Virus record (IMG/VR): IMGVR_UViG_3300031251_000087
Span: 1-28,374 of that record
Source of the DNA: a virus
Length of the DNA: 28,374 bases
Reading direction: 5' to 3' (one strand)
The position numbers were made by a program, and so were the translations under genes. Below are positions 1-5,576 of the stretch, piece after piece. Numbering within the stretch: the first letter of the stretch is position 1; every line of letters starts with the position of its first letter. The notes beneath the pieces are model-generated. The model made no database searches. It was not told where the DNA came from and saw only the letters and a list, made by a program, of their open reading frames with translations.

Positions 1-107
1 GACATTGCTACCATTGAAACATCATAACATCCAGCGGCGCGAAGCACAGCGCCAACATTTAAATGTGACTTTGGATTATCTAAACCGATAGCTGCATACC
101 CTCTCAT
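1..107 (-). CDS. SpoU/TrmH-type RNA methyltransferase, N-terminal fragment
   Basis: The first 35 codons of a leftward gene cut by the window edge. The protein opens MRGYAAIGLDNPKSHLNVG and continues AVLRAAGCYDVSMVA, which matches the start of SpoU/TrmH-family (SPOUT) tRNA/rRNA 2'-O-methyltransferases, where an N-x-G-x-x-x-R-A-A segment contributes the conserved arginine. That family methylates structured RNA using S-adenosylmethionine; phage copies exist, but their target here is unknown. The start is fixed by a strong AAAGGAGG site 5 nt before the ATG. It is the most downstream leftward gene in the window, 51 nt after the small gene at 159-296. The knotted C-terminal SAM-binding half lies outside the window, so the assignment rests on the N-terminus only. 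Confidence 0.75.
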   Translation of the reverse strand, partial: MRGYAAIGLDNPKSHLNVGAVLRAAGCYDVSMVAM

Positions 108-122
108 CTTACCTCCTTTAAA

Positions 123-133
123 TTATGCAATGA
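123..133 (-). repeat. Start-associated motif, variant copy
   Basis: Read leftward this is TCATTGCATAA, followed by TTTAAAGGAGG and the methyltransferase ATG. The rightward copy at 3736 has nearly the same context: CTCATTGC, a short A/T spacer, then CTTTAAAGGAG. It carries one extra base relative to the exact TCATTGCTAA copies. Confidence 0.45.
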
Positions 134-158
134 GCATGGTCTAGTTTGAGTAAAGTAA

Positions 159-296
159 TCATACAGATTTAAGCTCAAACATAACCCGCCACGCTGTTGT
201 AAAAGCCTCTCCTACAATCCACTCAGCCCTTCCCACACTTAATGCATCAAAAGATAGGGAAGTGCCTGATAGCTTGTCTGTGAGGATGAAGGTCAT
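159..296 (-). CDS. Small hypothetical protein, 45 aa
   Basis: A 45-residue ORF starting MTFILTDKLSGTSLSFDALS and ending VMFELKSV. Its ATG overlaps the TGA of the gene at 293-511 as ATGA, the usual sign of translational coupling in this genome, and this is the main support that it is real. It has no predicted signal peptide or membrane segment and I recognise no family. It fills what would otherwise be an empty stretch between two leftward genes. Confidence 0.6.
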   Translation of the reverse strand: MTFILTDKLSGTSLSFDALSVGRAEWIVGEAFTTAWRVMFELKSV

Positions 297-511
297 ATAA
301 CCTCCGAATTAAGTAATGAGAGCAATGATTGAGGTGGTTTTTGTTCATTCAATCGCCAGAATTGCCACCATTTCGGATATGTGTACCCGAGTTCATATGC
401 CCATTGCCAAACCCTTTGCTCTGCTTGGTCTATGGTATCGCAACTGCCAACAGTAATTGTGCTTACGCACCCTTTGCGGTCTTTGAAGGTTACATGCATA
501 GAATATTCCAT
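293..511 (-). CDS. Small conserved phage protein, paralogue of the 2657-2893 product
   Basis: A 72-residue protein of unknown function. About half of its aligned residues match the protein at 2657-2893 on the opposite strand: both begin M-x-YS-x-x-V-x-FKDR-x-GC, share a W-x-WA-x-E-x-GYT-x-P stretch, and then carry WWQFWR-x-N-x-Q-x-PP. The start is set by GGAGATTAATC before the ATG, and it lies 2 nt after the helix-turn-helix gene, so the two are co-transcribed. The tryptophan-rich core suggests a compact fold or a binding surface, but no function can be assigned. Confidence 0.75.
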   Translation of the reverse strand: MEYSMHVTFKDRKGCVSTITVGSCDTIDQAEQRVWQWAYELGYTYPKWWQFWRLNEQKPPQSLLSLLNSEVI

Positions 512-513
512 GA

Positions 514-693
514 TTAATCTCCTAACGATTTAAAATGATCGTGTAGCTTCTGAACTACGCTTGCAGTGCCGTCTTTGTCTTTCATAAGACGATAAACTTT
601 CGACCGATTCACTGGAATTGTTTTACAAACTGCTGACACATTTATCTGTGGGTCATCTAGCTTGCGTAATACATATTCAACTTGTGTTTCCAT
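514..693 (-). CDS. Small helix-turn-helix regulator candidate
   Basis: A 59-residue protein starting METQVEYVLRKLDD. Residues about 15-40 (INVSAVCKTIPVNRSKVYRLM) read as a helix-turn-helix, with a turn before VNRSKVYRL as the recognition helix. The ATG at 693 is preceded by AAGGGAAAACTA; an upstream in-frame start at 765 is less likely because it would lie inside the candidate promoter. It is the first gene leftward from the divergent control region and is transcribed away from the early block, the position where phages keep Cro- or repressor-like genes. It could regulate its own promoter and the opposing one. It is too short to separate Cro-like from other HTH families. Confidence 0.6.
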   Translation of the reverse strand: METQVEYVLRKLDDPQINVSAVCKTIPVNRSKVYRLMKDKDGTASVVQKLHDHFKSLGD

Positions 694-718
694 TAGTTTT
701 CCCTTATCACTTTTGGAG

Positions 719-747
719 AGTATATAATAGATTGTCTTAAAAAGCAA
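719..747 (-). promoter_or_regulatory. Leftward sigma70-like promoter candidate
   Basis: Read leftward: TTGCTT (742-747), a 17-bp spacer, then TATACT (719-724). The -10 matches consensus at 5 of 6 positions and the -35 is weak. Transcription would start near 712, about 18 nt before the HTH gene's ATG and just ahead of its ribosome site. Confidence 0.5.
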
Positions 748-776
748 ATACGCACCACTGGCCATCTAATGCAGAA

Positions 777-788
777 ATGTCTTGACAT
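777..788. promoter_or_regulatory. Candidate operator: inverted repeat on the rightward -35 box
   Basis: ATGTC-TT-GACAT is a perfect 5-bp inverted repeat with a 2-bp centre, lying directly over the TTGACA of the rightward promoter. The hexamer TGTCTT from this site also occurs at 733-738, inside the spacer of the leftward promoter. A repressor bound to both could control both directions. This is inferred from position only. Confidence 0.35.
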
Positions 789-810
789 GGGTTTAACAAG
801 AGAGTAAATT
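782..810 (+). promoter_or_regulatory. Rightward early promoter candidate
   Basis: A perfect TTGACA (782-787) is followed by a 17-bp spacer and TAAATT (805-810), which matches the -10 consensus at 4 of 6 positions. It would start transcription near 817 and serve the rightward early block after a leader of about 155 nt. Confidence 0.5.
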
Positions 811-971
811 CTCTTCTCATCCGGGCAAGCGACCAACCACCCGCAGCAGGCTTGGCATAATGATACAGAAATGTTTTCAGCCTAGAAGTCCTGATGCGGT
901 AGTAAAAAAGGTTATGTCCACTCGGCCTCAATACTTATCAATGCAATGTGCGAATGGAAAGGAATGTAGAA

Positions 972-1118
972 ATGAAACTAAAGAATTCACCAGCAAGAAA
1001 ACTACGCCGTCAGATTGTGGCGCAACAAGGTAAAGGCGCTGATTATCAGCCAGCTAACGATGCAGCAATTTCGGCAGCACGTGAAATACGTACAAAGAAA
1101 TATCGCGGCGCTAAGTAA
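972..1118 (+). CDS. Small basic hypothetical protein, 48 aa
   Basis: A 48-residue, lysine/arginine-rich protein (MKLKNSPARKLRRQIVAQQG at the start, REIRTKKYRGAK at the end). It is the first gene of the rightward block. The ATG is preceded by AAAGGA with 8 nt spacing, inside a 14-nt sequence, TGCGAATGGAAAGG (949-962), repeated exactly at 4170-4183 before another small gene. The basic character would suit nucleic-acid binding, but no family is recognised. Only 2 nt separate it from the next gene. Confidence 0.6.
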   Translation: MKLKNSPARKLRRQIVAQQGKGADYQPANDAAISAAREIRTKKYRGAK

Positions 1119-1120
1119 CT

Positions 1121-1351
1121 ATGAGCATCGCCATCTGCCATCAATGTAACACCCCCACAGACACCGACTCCGATGCTGAGTTCTACGAGGCTAACGATAC
1201 CGGATGTGAGGGAACATGCTCAAAGTGTCGTGACGACAACTGGAAGAAGGCACAGATTGAAGCCTCACCCTTTCACAACGATCCGCCAAGGAAAAGAGAG
1301 TATCAGCTTGCATTACTGGATAGCGGAATGTCGGAGAAAGATTTTTACTAG
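1121..1351 (+). CDS. Small cysteine-rich (zinc-finger-like) protein
   Basis: A 76-residue acidic protein with two CxxC pairs (C6-C9 and C33-C36, plus C29), the usual layout of a small zinc ribbon. The tail has a DSGMSEKDFY motif. It starts 2 nt after the preceding stop, so it is probably translated by reinitiation or coupling. Small zinc-binding proteins are common in phage early regions; the function is unknown. Confidence 0.65.
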   Translation: MSIAICHQCNTPTDTDSDAEFYEANDTGCEGTCSKCRDDNWKKAQIEASPFHNDPPRKREYQLALLDSGMSEKDFY

Positions 1352-1360
1352 GAGATAATG

Positions 1361-1543
1361 ATGAGCAATAAAAAGACTTTGCGTGACGATTTTGCTGTGG
1401 CTATAGCTAATGCATATATAAATCATACCATCCGAATCTATATGCATAATAATGAAAATCATATTTCGCTTCCACCTTCCAGAGATATTGCGCAATTTTC
1501 ATATTCTGTAGCCGATGCAATGATTGCCGAACGTAACAAGTGA
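1361..1543 (+). CDS. Small phage protein with -ADAMIAERNK C-terminus
   Basis: A 60-residue protein beginning MSNKKTLRDDFAVAIAN and ending VADAMIAERNK. The 'RDDFA...A-x-A-x-x-I-A-x-x-x-Y-x-x-ADAM' pattern is familiar from many small early proteins of tailed phages, none with a known role. Of two adjacent ATGs (1358 and 1361), the second has the better 6-nt spacing from AGGAG. Confidence 0.65.
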   Translation: MSNKKTLRDDFAVAIANAYINHTIRIYMHNNENHISLPPSRDIAQFSYSVADAMIAERNK

Positions 1544-1574
1544 TTCTGTAATTTTCAACGATAGGGAGATTGTG

Positions 1575-2456
1575 ATGGCTAAGAAAGCTGCAAGTAAAGT
1601 AGAAGAAACGATAGTGGCATACAAGGGCTTCGATGTGGATATGAAATGCCGTAATTTTCAATACGAAGTCGGCAAAACTTATGAGCATGACGGCGATGTT
1701 AAAGCATGTTCAAGTGGCTTTCATTCATGCACTGACCCGTGGGACGTGTTCGGTTATTACGATGTAACACAGCGCTTTGCCAAGGTAACGGTAGGCGGTA
1801 AAATGTCTACGCATAACGAAGATTCAAAAATCGCATCGGCTAAGATTACGATTGATGCCGAATTGCGATTTCCTGAATACGTGAAAACTTGTGTTTCTTT
1901 TTTGATTGGTTTGTGCAAAGTTACCATAGACAAAGGTGGAGAGAATATTCAATCAGCATCAGGTCAATACAGCAAGTTGGCAGCATCAGGTCACTCCAGC
2001 AAGTTGGCAGCATCAGGTTACTCCAGCCGGTTGGCAGCATCAGGTTACTCCAGCCGGTTGGCAGCATCAGGTTACTCCAGCCGGTTGGCAGCATCAGGTG
2101 ACTCCAGCCGGTTGGCAGCATCAGGTGACTACAGCCAGTTGGCAGCATCAGGTGACTACAGCAAGTTGGCAGCATCAGGTCACTCCAGCAAGTTGGCAGC
2201 ATCAGGTCACTCCAGCAAGTTGGCAGCATCAGGTGACTACAGCCAGTTGGCAGCATCAGGTGACTACAGCATTGCTTGTAACGCTGGTGCTAATGGGCGC
2301 GTTAAAGGCGGTAAGAATTGCGCCCTGTCTCTTGCACATTGGGTTGAGGATGAAAAGCGCTATCGCATCACAGTGGCTTATGTTGGTGAAGATGGTATCA
2401 AGGAGAATACTTGGTACAAGCTGGATTCGCTTGGCAAGTTCGCGGAGGACGTATGA
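1575..2456 (+). CDS. DUF7666-like protein with nonapeptide tandem repeats
   Basis: A 293-residue protein. The N-terminal 120 residues carry YKGFDVDMKCRNFQYEVGKT, then an EHDG...CSSGFH-x-C segment and DVFGYYDV, which I recognise from the phage/prophage DUF7666-type family. Residues 130-228 are eleven 9-residue repeats, G-[QHYD]-[YS]-S-[KRQ]-LAAS, followed by a broken twelfth. The C-terminal ~60 residues (GRVKGGKNCALSLAHW...) again match that family, which often has such repeats in the middle; they probably form a regular beta-solenoid-like or extended rod. The start is the ATG at 1575 behind AGGGAGATTGTG; an upstream TTG at 1524 overlaps the previous gene and is unlikely. Function unknown; no signal peptide. 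Confidence 0.7.
   Translation: MAKKAASKVEETIVAYKGFDVDMKCRNFQYEVGKTYEHDGDVKACSSGFHSCTDPWDVFGYYDVTQRFAKVTVGGKMSTHNEDSKIASAKITIDAELRFPEYVKTCVSFLIGLCKVTIDKGGENIQSASGQYSKLAASGHSSKLAASGYSSRLAASGYSSRLAASGYSSRLAASGDSSRLAASGDYSQLAASGDYSKLAASGHSSKLAASGHSSKLAASGDYSQLAASGDYSIACNAGANGRVKGGKNCALSLAHWVEDEKRYRITVAYVGEDGIKENTWYKLDSLGKFAEDV
1962..2270 (+). repeat. 27-bp in-frame tandem repeat, 11 full copies plus a partial
   Basis: Eleven 27-bp units run from 1962 to 2258 and a partial unit to 2270. The half GTTGGCAGCATCAGGT is invariant, while codons 2, 3 and 5 of each unit vary (CAA/CAC/TAC/GAC, TAC/TCC, AAG/CGG/CAG). Unit types recur out of order, and the unit pair at positions 7-8 resembles the order at 10-12. 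This fits repeated unequal recombination or replication slippage. Confidence 0.95.
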
Positions 2457-2647
2457 ACTTTGACATAGGCACAGAGATTGGTCTGGCGAATGCCGAATAT
2501 TCAATTACAAAATCACTAGCTCTTATCTCTAACCTTAGAGTGTTAAGGGTAAGAGAGTTTATAGAGAAGGAGCTTAGTGAGAGTGAAAGGCAAGTCTTGT
2601 TTAGGTTACTCGGCTTGCACAAGTCCGAAGTCATTGCGAAATCTTAA
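2453..2647 (+). CDS. Small hypothetical protein, 64 aa
   Basis: A 64-residue protein, MNFDIGTEIG at the start, mostly helical in appearance (FIEKELSESERQVLFRLLGL). Its ATG overlaps the TGA of the repeat protein gene as ATGA, with GGAGGAC just upstream, so it is coupled to that gene. No family recognised. Its last codons carry a near-copy of the start-associated motif. Confidence 0.65.
   Translation: MNFDIGTEIGLANAEYSITKSLALISNLRVLRVREFIEKELSESERQVLFRLLGLHKSEVIAKS
2631..2640 (+). repeat. Start-associated motif, one-mismatch copy
   Basis: TCATTGCGAA, 16 nt before the ATG at 2657, within the last codons of the preceding gene. It differs from the exact TCATTGCTAA copies at one position. Confidence 0.4.
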
Positions 2648-2656
2648 GAGGGTATG

Positions 2657-2893
2657 ATGGGATATTCAGCATCAGTAAAATTTAAAGACCGTCGCGGCTG
2701 CGAAACAATCATATCCATACGTGGTTGCAAAACTCAAGGCGATGCAATTCAAAAGATTTGGGATTGGGCTTTTGAGGATGGCTATACAGTTCCCCAGTGG
2801 TGGCAATTTTGGCGATGGAACGACCAAAGACCCCCAGCGGGATTCGTATATCGCAGCGCACTGTCAGCCGAACTTATTAAGGAGGTAGCATGA
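2657..2893 (+). CDS. Small conserved phage protein, paralogue of the 293-511 product
   Basis: A 78-residue protein (MGYSASVKFKDRRGC at the start, WWQFWRWN-x-Q-x-PP near residue 55) clearly related to the protein encoded leftward at 293-511. Of two adjacent ATGs, 2657 aligns with the paralogue's first residue. The C-terminus is about six residues longer than in the paralogue. The end overlaps the next gene by 4 nt as ATGA. Function unknown. Confidence 0.75.
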   Translation: MGYSASVKFKDRRGCETIISIRGCKTQGDAIQKIWDWAFEDGYTVPQWWQFWRWNDQRPPAGFVYRSALSAELIKEVA

Positions 2894-3279
2894 GCGAACA
2901 ATACTGGACAGCCAAAGACATACCTAACCTTGCCAACATCGACCTAGCTATTGGAGTGATGGAAAGAGTGATAGCGGAAGATGCGCCTTGGGACATGTGG
3001 AATTTTGGGTGGACAGAGACTAGTTGGAGCGCAGCAATAAGATTTAAATGCCCAGCTTGCTTTGCTGGATGGTTGCGCCGGAGCAATGTAATCCACAACT
3101 TTAATGAAGATGATATGGCAGCATTTTTAGGAATACCAATAGAACTGGCAGAGGCTTTAATTTTCCCATATTACGAATTTTGGAAAGTTAGAGGCCGTGA
3201 AATCACCCCTCAAATGGTAATCGAAAAGCTGCAAGCCATCAAAGCATTCGGGCTATTGGTACAGGAGTCTTTAGCATGA
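2890..3279 (+). CDS. Hypothetical phage protein, 129 aa
   Basis: A 129-residue soluble protein starting MSEQYWTAKDIPNLANID. It contains a tryptophan-rich middle (DMWNFGWTETSWSA), a single CPAC pair near residue 55 and a predicted helical C-terminus. I do not recognise the family. It is coupled at both ends by ATGA overlaps (2890-2893 and 3276-3279). Confidence 0.65.
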   Translation: MSEQYWTAKDIPNLANIDLAIGVMERVIAEDAPWDMWNFGWTETSWSAAIRFKCPACFAGWLRRSNVIHNFNEDDMAAFLGIPIELAEALIFPYYEFWKVRGREITPQMVIEKLQAIKAFGLLVQESLA

Positions 3280-3416
3280 AAACTCTAAAACTCAAGCTGT
3301 ACCGTTTCCTGGGTGTTGAATCATGCGCCCATGCACGAGCAAGAGTACGGCGTAATATCAACGCTTACGCTAATGCTGCTATCGGATTGAACTGGCGCTA
3401 TGAAGGTGACAAATGA
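3276..3416 (+). CDS. Small basic hypothetical protein, 46 aa
   Basis: A 46-residue, arginine-rich protein (MKTLKLKLYRFLG, then HARARVRRNINAYANAA). Support comes from the ATGA overlaps with both neighbours and the continuous reading through the space between them. The single conserved-looking cysteine lies in VESCAHA. The role is unknown; the strong positive charge would suit nucleic acid or membrane surfaces. Confidence 0.6.
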   Translation: MKTLKLKLYRFLGVESCAHARARVRRNINAYANAAIGLNWRYEGDK

Positions 3417-3619
3417 GAGTTCGCACAGGGTATAATACGTTAAGCGAGCTTGAGTACATTGCAGGAATAGGGACATGGGCCCCAGATCACGAAGGTGTTC
3501 AGGAAATGTCGAGAGAGGATATGCTGCGAAACTATCTGCGTGCTTTCGAGTTGCGAGATGATTGGGGCGGGATTGATTATGGTGTGGTATATGATGCAGT
3601 TACTAGGGAGCTATCGTGA
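3413..3619 (+). CDS. Hypothetical phage protein, 68 aa
   Basis: A 68-residue acidic protein beginning MRVRTGYNTLSELEYIAGIG with a DMLRNYLRAFELRDDWGG helix pair in the second half. It is coupled upstream by ATGA and downstream by TGATG. No family recognised. Confidence 0.65.
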   Translation: MRVRTGYNTLSELEYIAGIGTWAPDHEGVQEMSREDMLRNYLRAFELRDDWGGIDYGVVYDAVTRELS

Positions 3620-3705
3620 TGAAAACCATTAAAGAGATTTGCATAGGTTTACTAATATCTATTTTCTTTGTGGCTTTTGTTATAGTGGTGTTTTCAATCG
3701 TTTAA
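3619..3705 (+). CDS. Single-span membrane peptide, 28 aa
   Basis: A 28-residue peptide, MKTIKEIC followed by an unbroken hydrophobic stretch (IGLLISIFFVAFVIVVFSIV) that would span the inner membrane once. Its ATG overlaps the preceding TGA (TGATG). Short membrane peptides are often missed; the coupling and clean hydrophobicity make it plausible, but it could be an unused ORF. Confidence 0.45.
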   Translation: MKTIKEICIGLLISIFFVAFVIVVFSIV

Positions 3706-3735
3706 TTTTTACTCGGCTACGGTACTTATCTGTAC

Positions 3736-3745
3736 TCATTGCTAA
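3736..3745 (+). repeat. Start-associated motif, exact copy
   Basis: TCATTGCTAA, 17 nt before the ATG at 3763 and just before AAAGGAG. This copy lies in a true intergenic gap. The upstream TACTTATC (3723-3730) also occurs at 932-939. Confidence 0.55.
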
Positions 3746-3762
3746 CTTTAAAGGAGATTTAG

Positions 3763-4164
3763 ATGGATGACTCAATGAAAAATGAATTACTAAAAAGCGC
3801 TAAAGGAATTTTGGATTTAATTTCTAACGGCGTTCAGTCTGGCGCAGCGTTTGCCAAACAACAATTACCTGATATTGCGAATCAGTACCTCGCGTGGGGC
3901 TTATACGACTCCATCTCGACAGCAGTCATGTGCGCATTATTCAGCGCGATTAGCATTTATGTTTTTTACAACATGCTAAAGAATAAATGGAAATTAGAGG
4001 ATAGTTACGGCTGGCATGCAGGGCGAATAATTGGTTGCACGGCAGGCGGCTTGATTGGCGTTCCTTCAATAGTTGGATTTTTTTGTAGCCTTAGTGAAAT
4101 ACTTAAAATCACAGTTGCGCCAAAAGTCTGGCTGCTACAGCACATCGTAGAGTTGATAAAATAG
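3763..4164 (+). CDS. Membrane protein, two predicted spans, 133 aa
   Basis: A 133-residue protein with an amphipathic N-terminus (residues 1-45) and two hydrophobic segments at about 51-70 (ISTAVMCALFSAISIYVFYN) and 89-110 (IIGCTAGGLIGVPSIVGFFC). The start follows a strong AAAGGAG with 8 nt spacing. It follows the largest gap inside the early block (57 nt) and may begin a new translational unit. Inner-membrane location is predicted. No family is recognised; superinfection exclusion or host-membrane interference is possible but unproven. Confidence 0.65.
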   Translation: MDDSMKNELLKSAKGILDLISNGVQSGAAFAKQQLPDIANQYLAWGLYDSISTAVMCALFSAISIYVFYNMLKNKWKLEDSYGWHAGRIIGCTAGGLIGVPSIVGFFCSLSEILKITVAPKVWLLQHIVELIK

Positions 4165-4165
4165 T

Positions 4166-4175
4166 TCATTGCGAA
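4166..4175 (+). repeat. Start-associated motif, one-mismatch copy
   Basis: TCATTGCGAA, 17 nt before the ATG at 4193. It runs directly into the 14-nt sequence TGCGAATGGAAAGG (4170-4183), which is repeated exactly at 949-962 ahead of the first gene of the block. Confidence 0.45.
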
Positions 4176-4192
4176 TGGAAAGGTGGTAAAAT

Positions 4193-4294
4193 ATGACAGC
4201 ATTAATTGTGATTATATTGGTTGTTTGTGTGATATGTGCGTTAGCCCCACTGGGCGATAGTAGTGATGACAACATTACCGATGGGTATGATTGA
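4193..4294 (+). CDS. Single-span membrane peptide, 33 aa
   Basis: A 33-residue peptide: one hydrophobic span (ALIVIILVVCVICALAPLG) followed by an acidic tail (DSSDDNITDGYD). The ribosome site AAGGTGG precedes the ATG. It lies between two other membrane ORFs, so the stretch 3619-4401 is a run of small membrane proteins. Confidence 0.5.
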   Translation: MTALIVIILVVCVICALAPLGDSSDDNITDGYD

Positions 4295-4296
4295 TT

Positions 4297-4401
4297 ATGA
4301 AATTCACCCTACACACTATTCTAGCCCTTACCTCTGTATTGATATGGGCGATACTTGTTGTTATCTTTGGAGATAATGATGAGCCAACAAGATTGGTATG
4401 A
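4297..4401 (+). CDS. Single-span membrane peptide, 34 aa
   Basis: A 34-residue peptide with one predicted span (ILALTSVLIWAILVVIFG) and a short acidic tail (DNDEPTRLV). It begins 2 nt after the stop of the previous peptide. The layout of one span plus a short charged tail is the same as in its neighbour, although the sequences are not clearly related. Confidence 0.45.
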   Translation: MKFTLHTILALTSVLIWAILVVIFGDNDEPTRLV

Positions 4402-4534
4402 AACTGTAGGTAAACAGGAGGAGTATGAGGAATGGATAAACGAGAAATTGCCGAGCAGCTTAAAGCCCCTTTCGATCCCGCGTGTATCTCATGGCGAGTT
4501 GGCGCAACCAATGGAGACAAAACCAGCGGTATAG
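4379..4534 (+). CDS. Possible small overlapping gene, 51 aa
   Basis: An ORF starting [20 protein letters not shown] behind TTTGGAGATAATG. Its first 18 codons look coding and fill the space before the Rad52 gene, but its last 100 nt overlap the Rad52-like gene in another frame. It may be a real short gene that overruns its neighbour, or just leader sequence containing the Rad52 gene's own ribosome site. Confidence 0.3.
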   Translation: MSQQDWYETVGKQEEYEEWINEKLPSSLKPLSIPRVSHGELAQPMETKPAV

Positions 4535-5103
4535 CCCTAGCATATATTGACGCTAGGGACGTAATGCAGCGCCTGGATGACGTTTTCGGCCTCGATTGGC
4601 AATGTAGGTATTCACACACTGGCGCAAAGACCGTATGCGATATTGGCGCATGTATTGATGGTACGTGGATATGGCGCGCGGGTGGTGCGGGTGACACAGA
4701 CGTGGAAGCTGAAAAGGGAGCGTTAAGTGATGCTTTTAAACGTGCTGCCGTGCTTTGGGGTATCGGGCAATACCTGTATCGGCTGGAAAATAAGTGGGTT
4801 CCGATTAAGGCGCAGGGTAAATCTTATGTACTGGACGGAAAACCTTCATTACCAAACTGGGCGCTTCCTGAAAAATTGGATTACTCGGAAGATGAAATTA
4901 TCGCCGAGACAGACATATGGAACGCAACTAAACAGGCTATGCTTGATAGCGGTATGGGGACGGATAACCCCAGGTTTTCAGATGAATGGTACAGACGACC
5001 AAGTAACTTGCGTACAGCTATAAAGGCGCGCATGGATTCTCTTGCCAAACAGTTAGCGGCTGATGCACAATCTCACATGCAATCACTAAAGGAAACGAAA
5101 TAA
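4432..5103 (+). CDS. Rad52-family single-strand annealing protein
   Basis: A 223-residue protein of the Rad52/Rad22 type, which anneals complementary single strands and drives phage recombination and concatemer formation. Visible family features are [19 protein letters not shown] (residues 35-53), the WQ and ACIDGTW segment (residues 56-79), and the highly typical [20 protein letters not shown] (88-107) followed by LWGIGQYLY. The C-terminal third (residues 140-223) is variable and charged and probably contacts partners. It is followed directly by an SSB gene (TAATG overlap), the usual pairing of annealase and SSB. The start is the ATG behind AGGAGGAGTATGAGGA. There is no exonuclease gene beside it in this window. 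Confidence 0.85.
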   Translation: MDKREIAEQLKAPFDPACISWRVGATNGDKTSGIALAYIDARDVMQRLDDVFGLDWQCRYSHTGAKTVCDIGACIDGTWIWRAGGAGDTDVEAEKGALSDAFKRAAVLWGIGQYLYRLENKWVPIKAQGKSYVLDGKPSLPNWALPEKLDYSEDEIIAETDIWNATKQAMLDSGMGTDNPRFSDEWYRRPSNLRTAIKARMDSLAKQLAADAQSHMQSLKETK

Positions 5104-5573
5104 TGGCATCGGTAAATAAAGTTATTCTAGTCGGCGGCTTGGGAGCTGACCCTGAATTAAAATATCTAGCGTCCGGCGATCCTGTAGCTAATCTTCGTGT
5201 AGCCACCTCGGAATCGTGGAAGGATAAGGCCGGAGTTAAACAGGACAAAACCGAGTGGCATCGAGTTGTTGTGTACGGTAAACTTGCTGAAATATGCGGC
5301 GAGTACCTAAAGAAAGGCTCTAGCGTTTACCTTGAAGGTAAGATACAAACCCGCAAATGGCAAAACAAAGAAGGTCAAGACCAATATTCTACCGAGATTA
5401 TCGCCGACCGGATGCAGATGCTTGGCGGAAAGCCTGCGAACTCAGCAATGAGTCAGGATAGCAATGAGCAGGGTGGACAAAACACTGGTGGTACTCCGGT
5501 CAATAAAATTGATGATATGGACGACGACATTCCGTTCATTGTTGACGCTGGACTATTCGATATTAAGGAGTGA
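5103..5573 (+). CDS. ssb: Single-stranded DNA-binding protein
   Basis: A 156-residue SSB with the bacterial OB-fold layout: [17 protein letters not shown] (5-21), the ATSESWKDK segment, [16 protein letters not shown] (49-64), and [21 protein letters not shown] short glutamine/glycine/asparagine linker follows, then the acidic tip DDMDDDIPF (137-145). In most SSBs that tip is the very C-terminus and binds partner proteins; here 11 further residues ([11 protein letters not shown]) follow. It overlaps the annealase stop by 1 nt, so the two are probably made together during replication and recombination. Confidence 0.95.
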   Translation: MASVNKVILVGGLGADPELKYLASGDPVANLRVATSESWKDKAGVKQDKTEWHRVVVYGKLAEICGEYLKKGSSVYLEGKIQTRKWQNKEGQDQYSTEIIADRMQMLGGKPANSAMSQDSNEQGGQNTGGTPVNKIDDMDDDIPFIVDAGLFDIKE

Positions 5574-5576
5574 GTG

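Larger units (their letters stand above)
694..971. other. Divergent control region between leftward and rightward early genes
   Basis: The 278 bp between the HTH gene and the first rightward gene hold a leftward promoter candidate (719-747), a rightward one (782-810), and an inverted repeat over the rightward -35 box. The part from about 811 to 945 has no gene I trust; a 64-codon leftward ORF at 737-931 starts with TTG and overlaps both promoters. A TACTTATC element at 932-939 also occurs at 3723-3730 ahead of another gene. Confidence 0.5.

Noticed and set aside
737-931. Leftward 64-codon ORF
   Set aside because: It starts with TTG, has no ribosome site, overlaps both promoter candidates and has no recognisable sequence.
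859-1032. Rightward ORF starting MIQKCFQPRSPDAV
   Set aside because: It overlaps the better-supported 972-1118 gene in another frame and has no ribosome site.
1962-2270. CRISPR array
   Set aside because: The repeats abut with no spacers and lie in frame inside a gene.
1936-2463. Long ORFs in other frames across the 27-bp repeats (rightward 175 codons; leftward 111 codons at 1921-2256)
   Set aside because: A 27-bp repeat is a multiple of 3, so any frame free of stops in one unit stays open through all. The DUF7666-like frame has recognisable sequence on both sides; the others have none.
4275-4697. Leftward 140-codon ORF
   Set aside because: It is antisense to the Rad52-like gene, whose conserved motifs show the coding strand.
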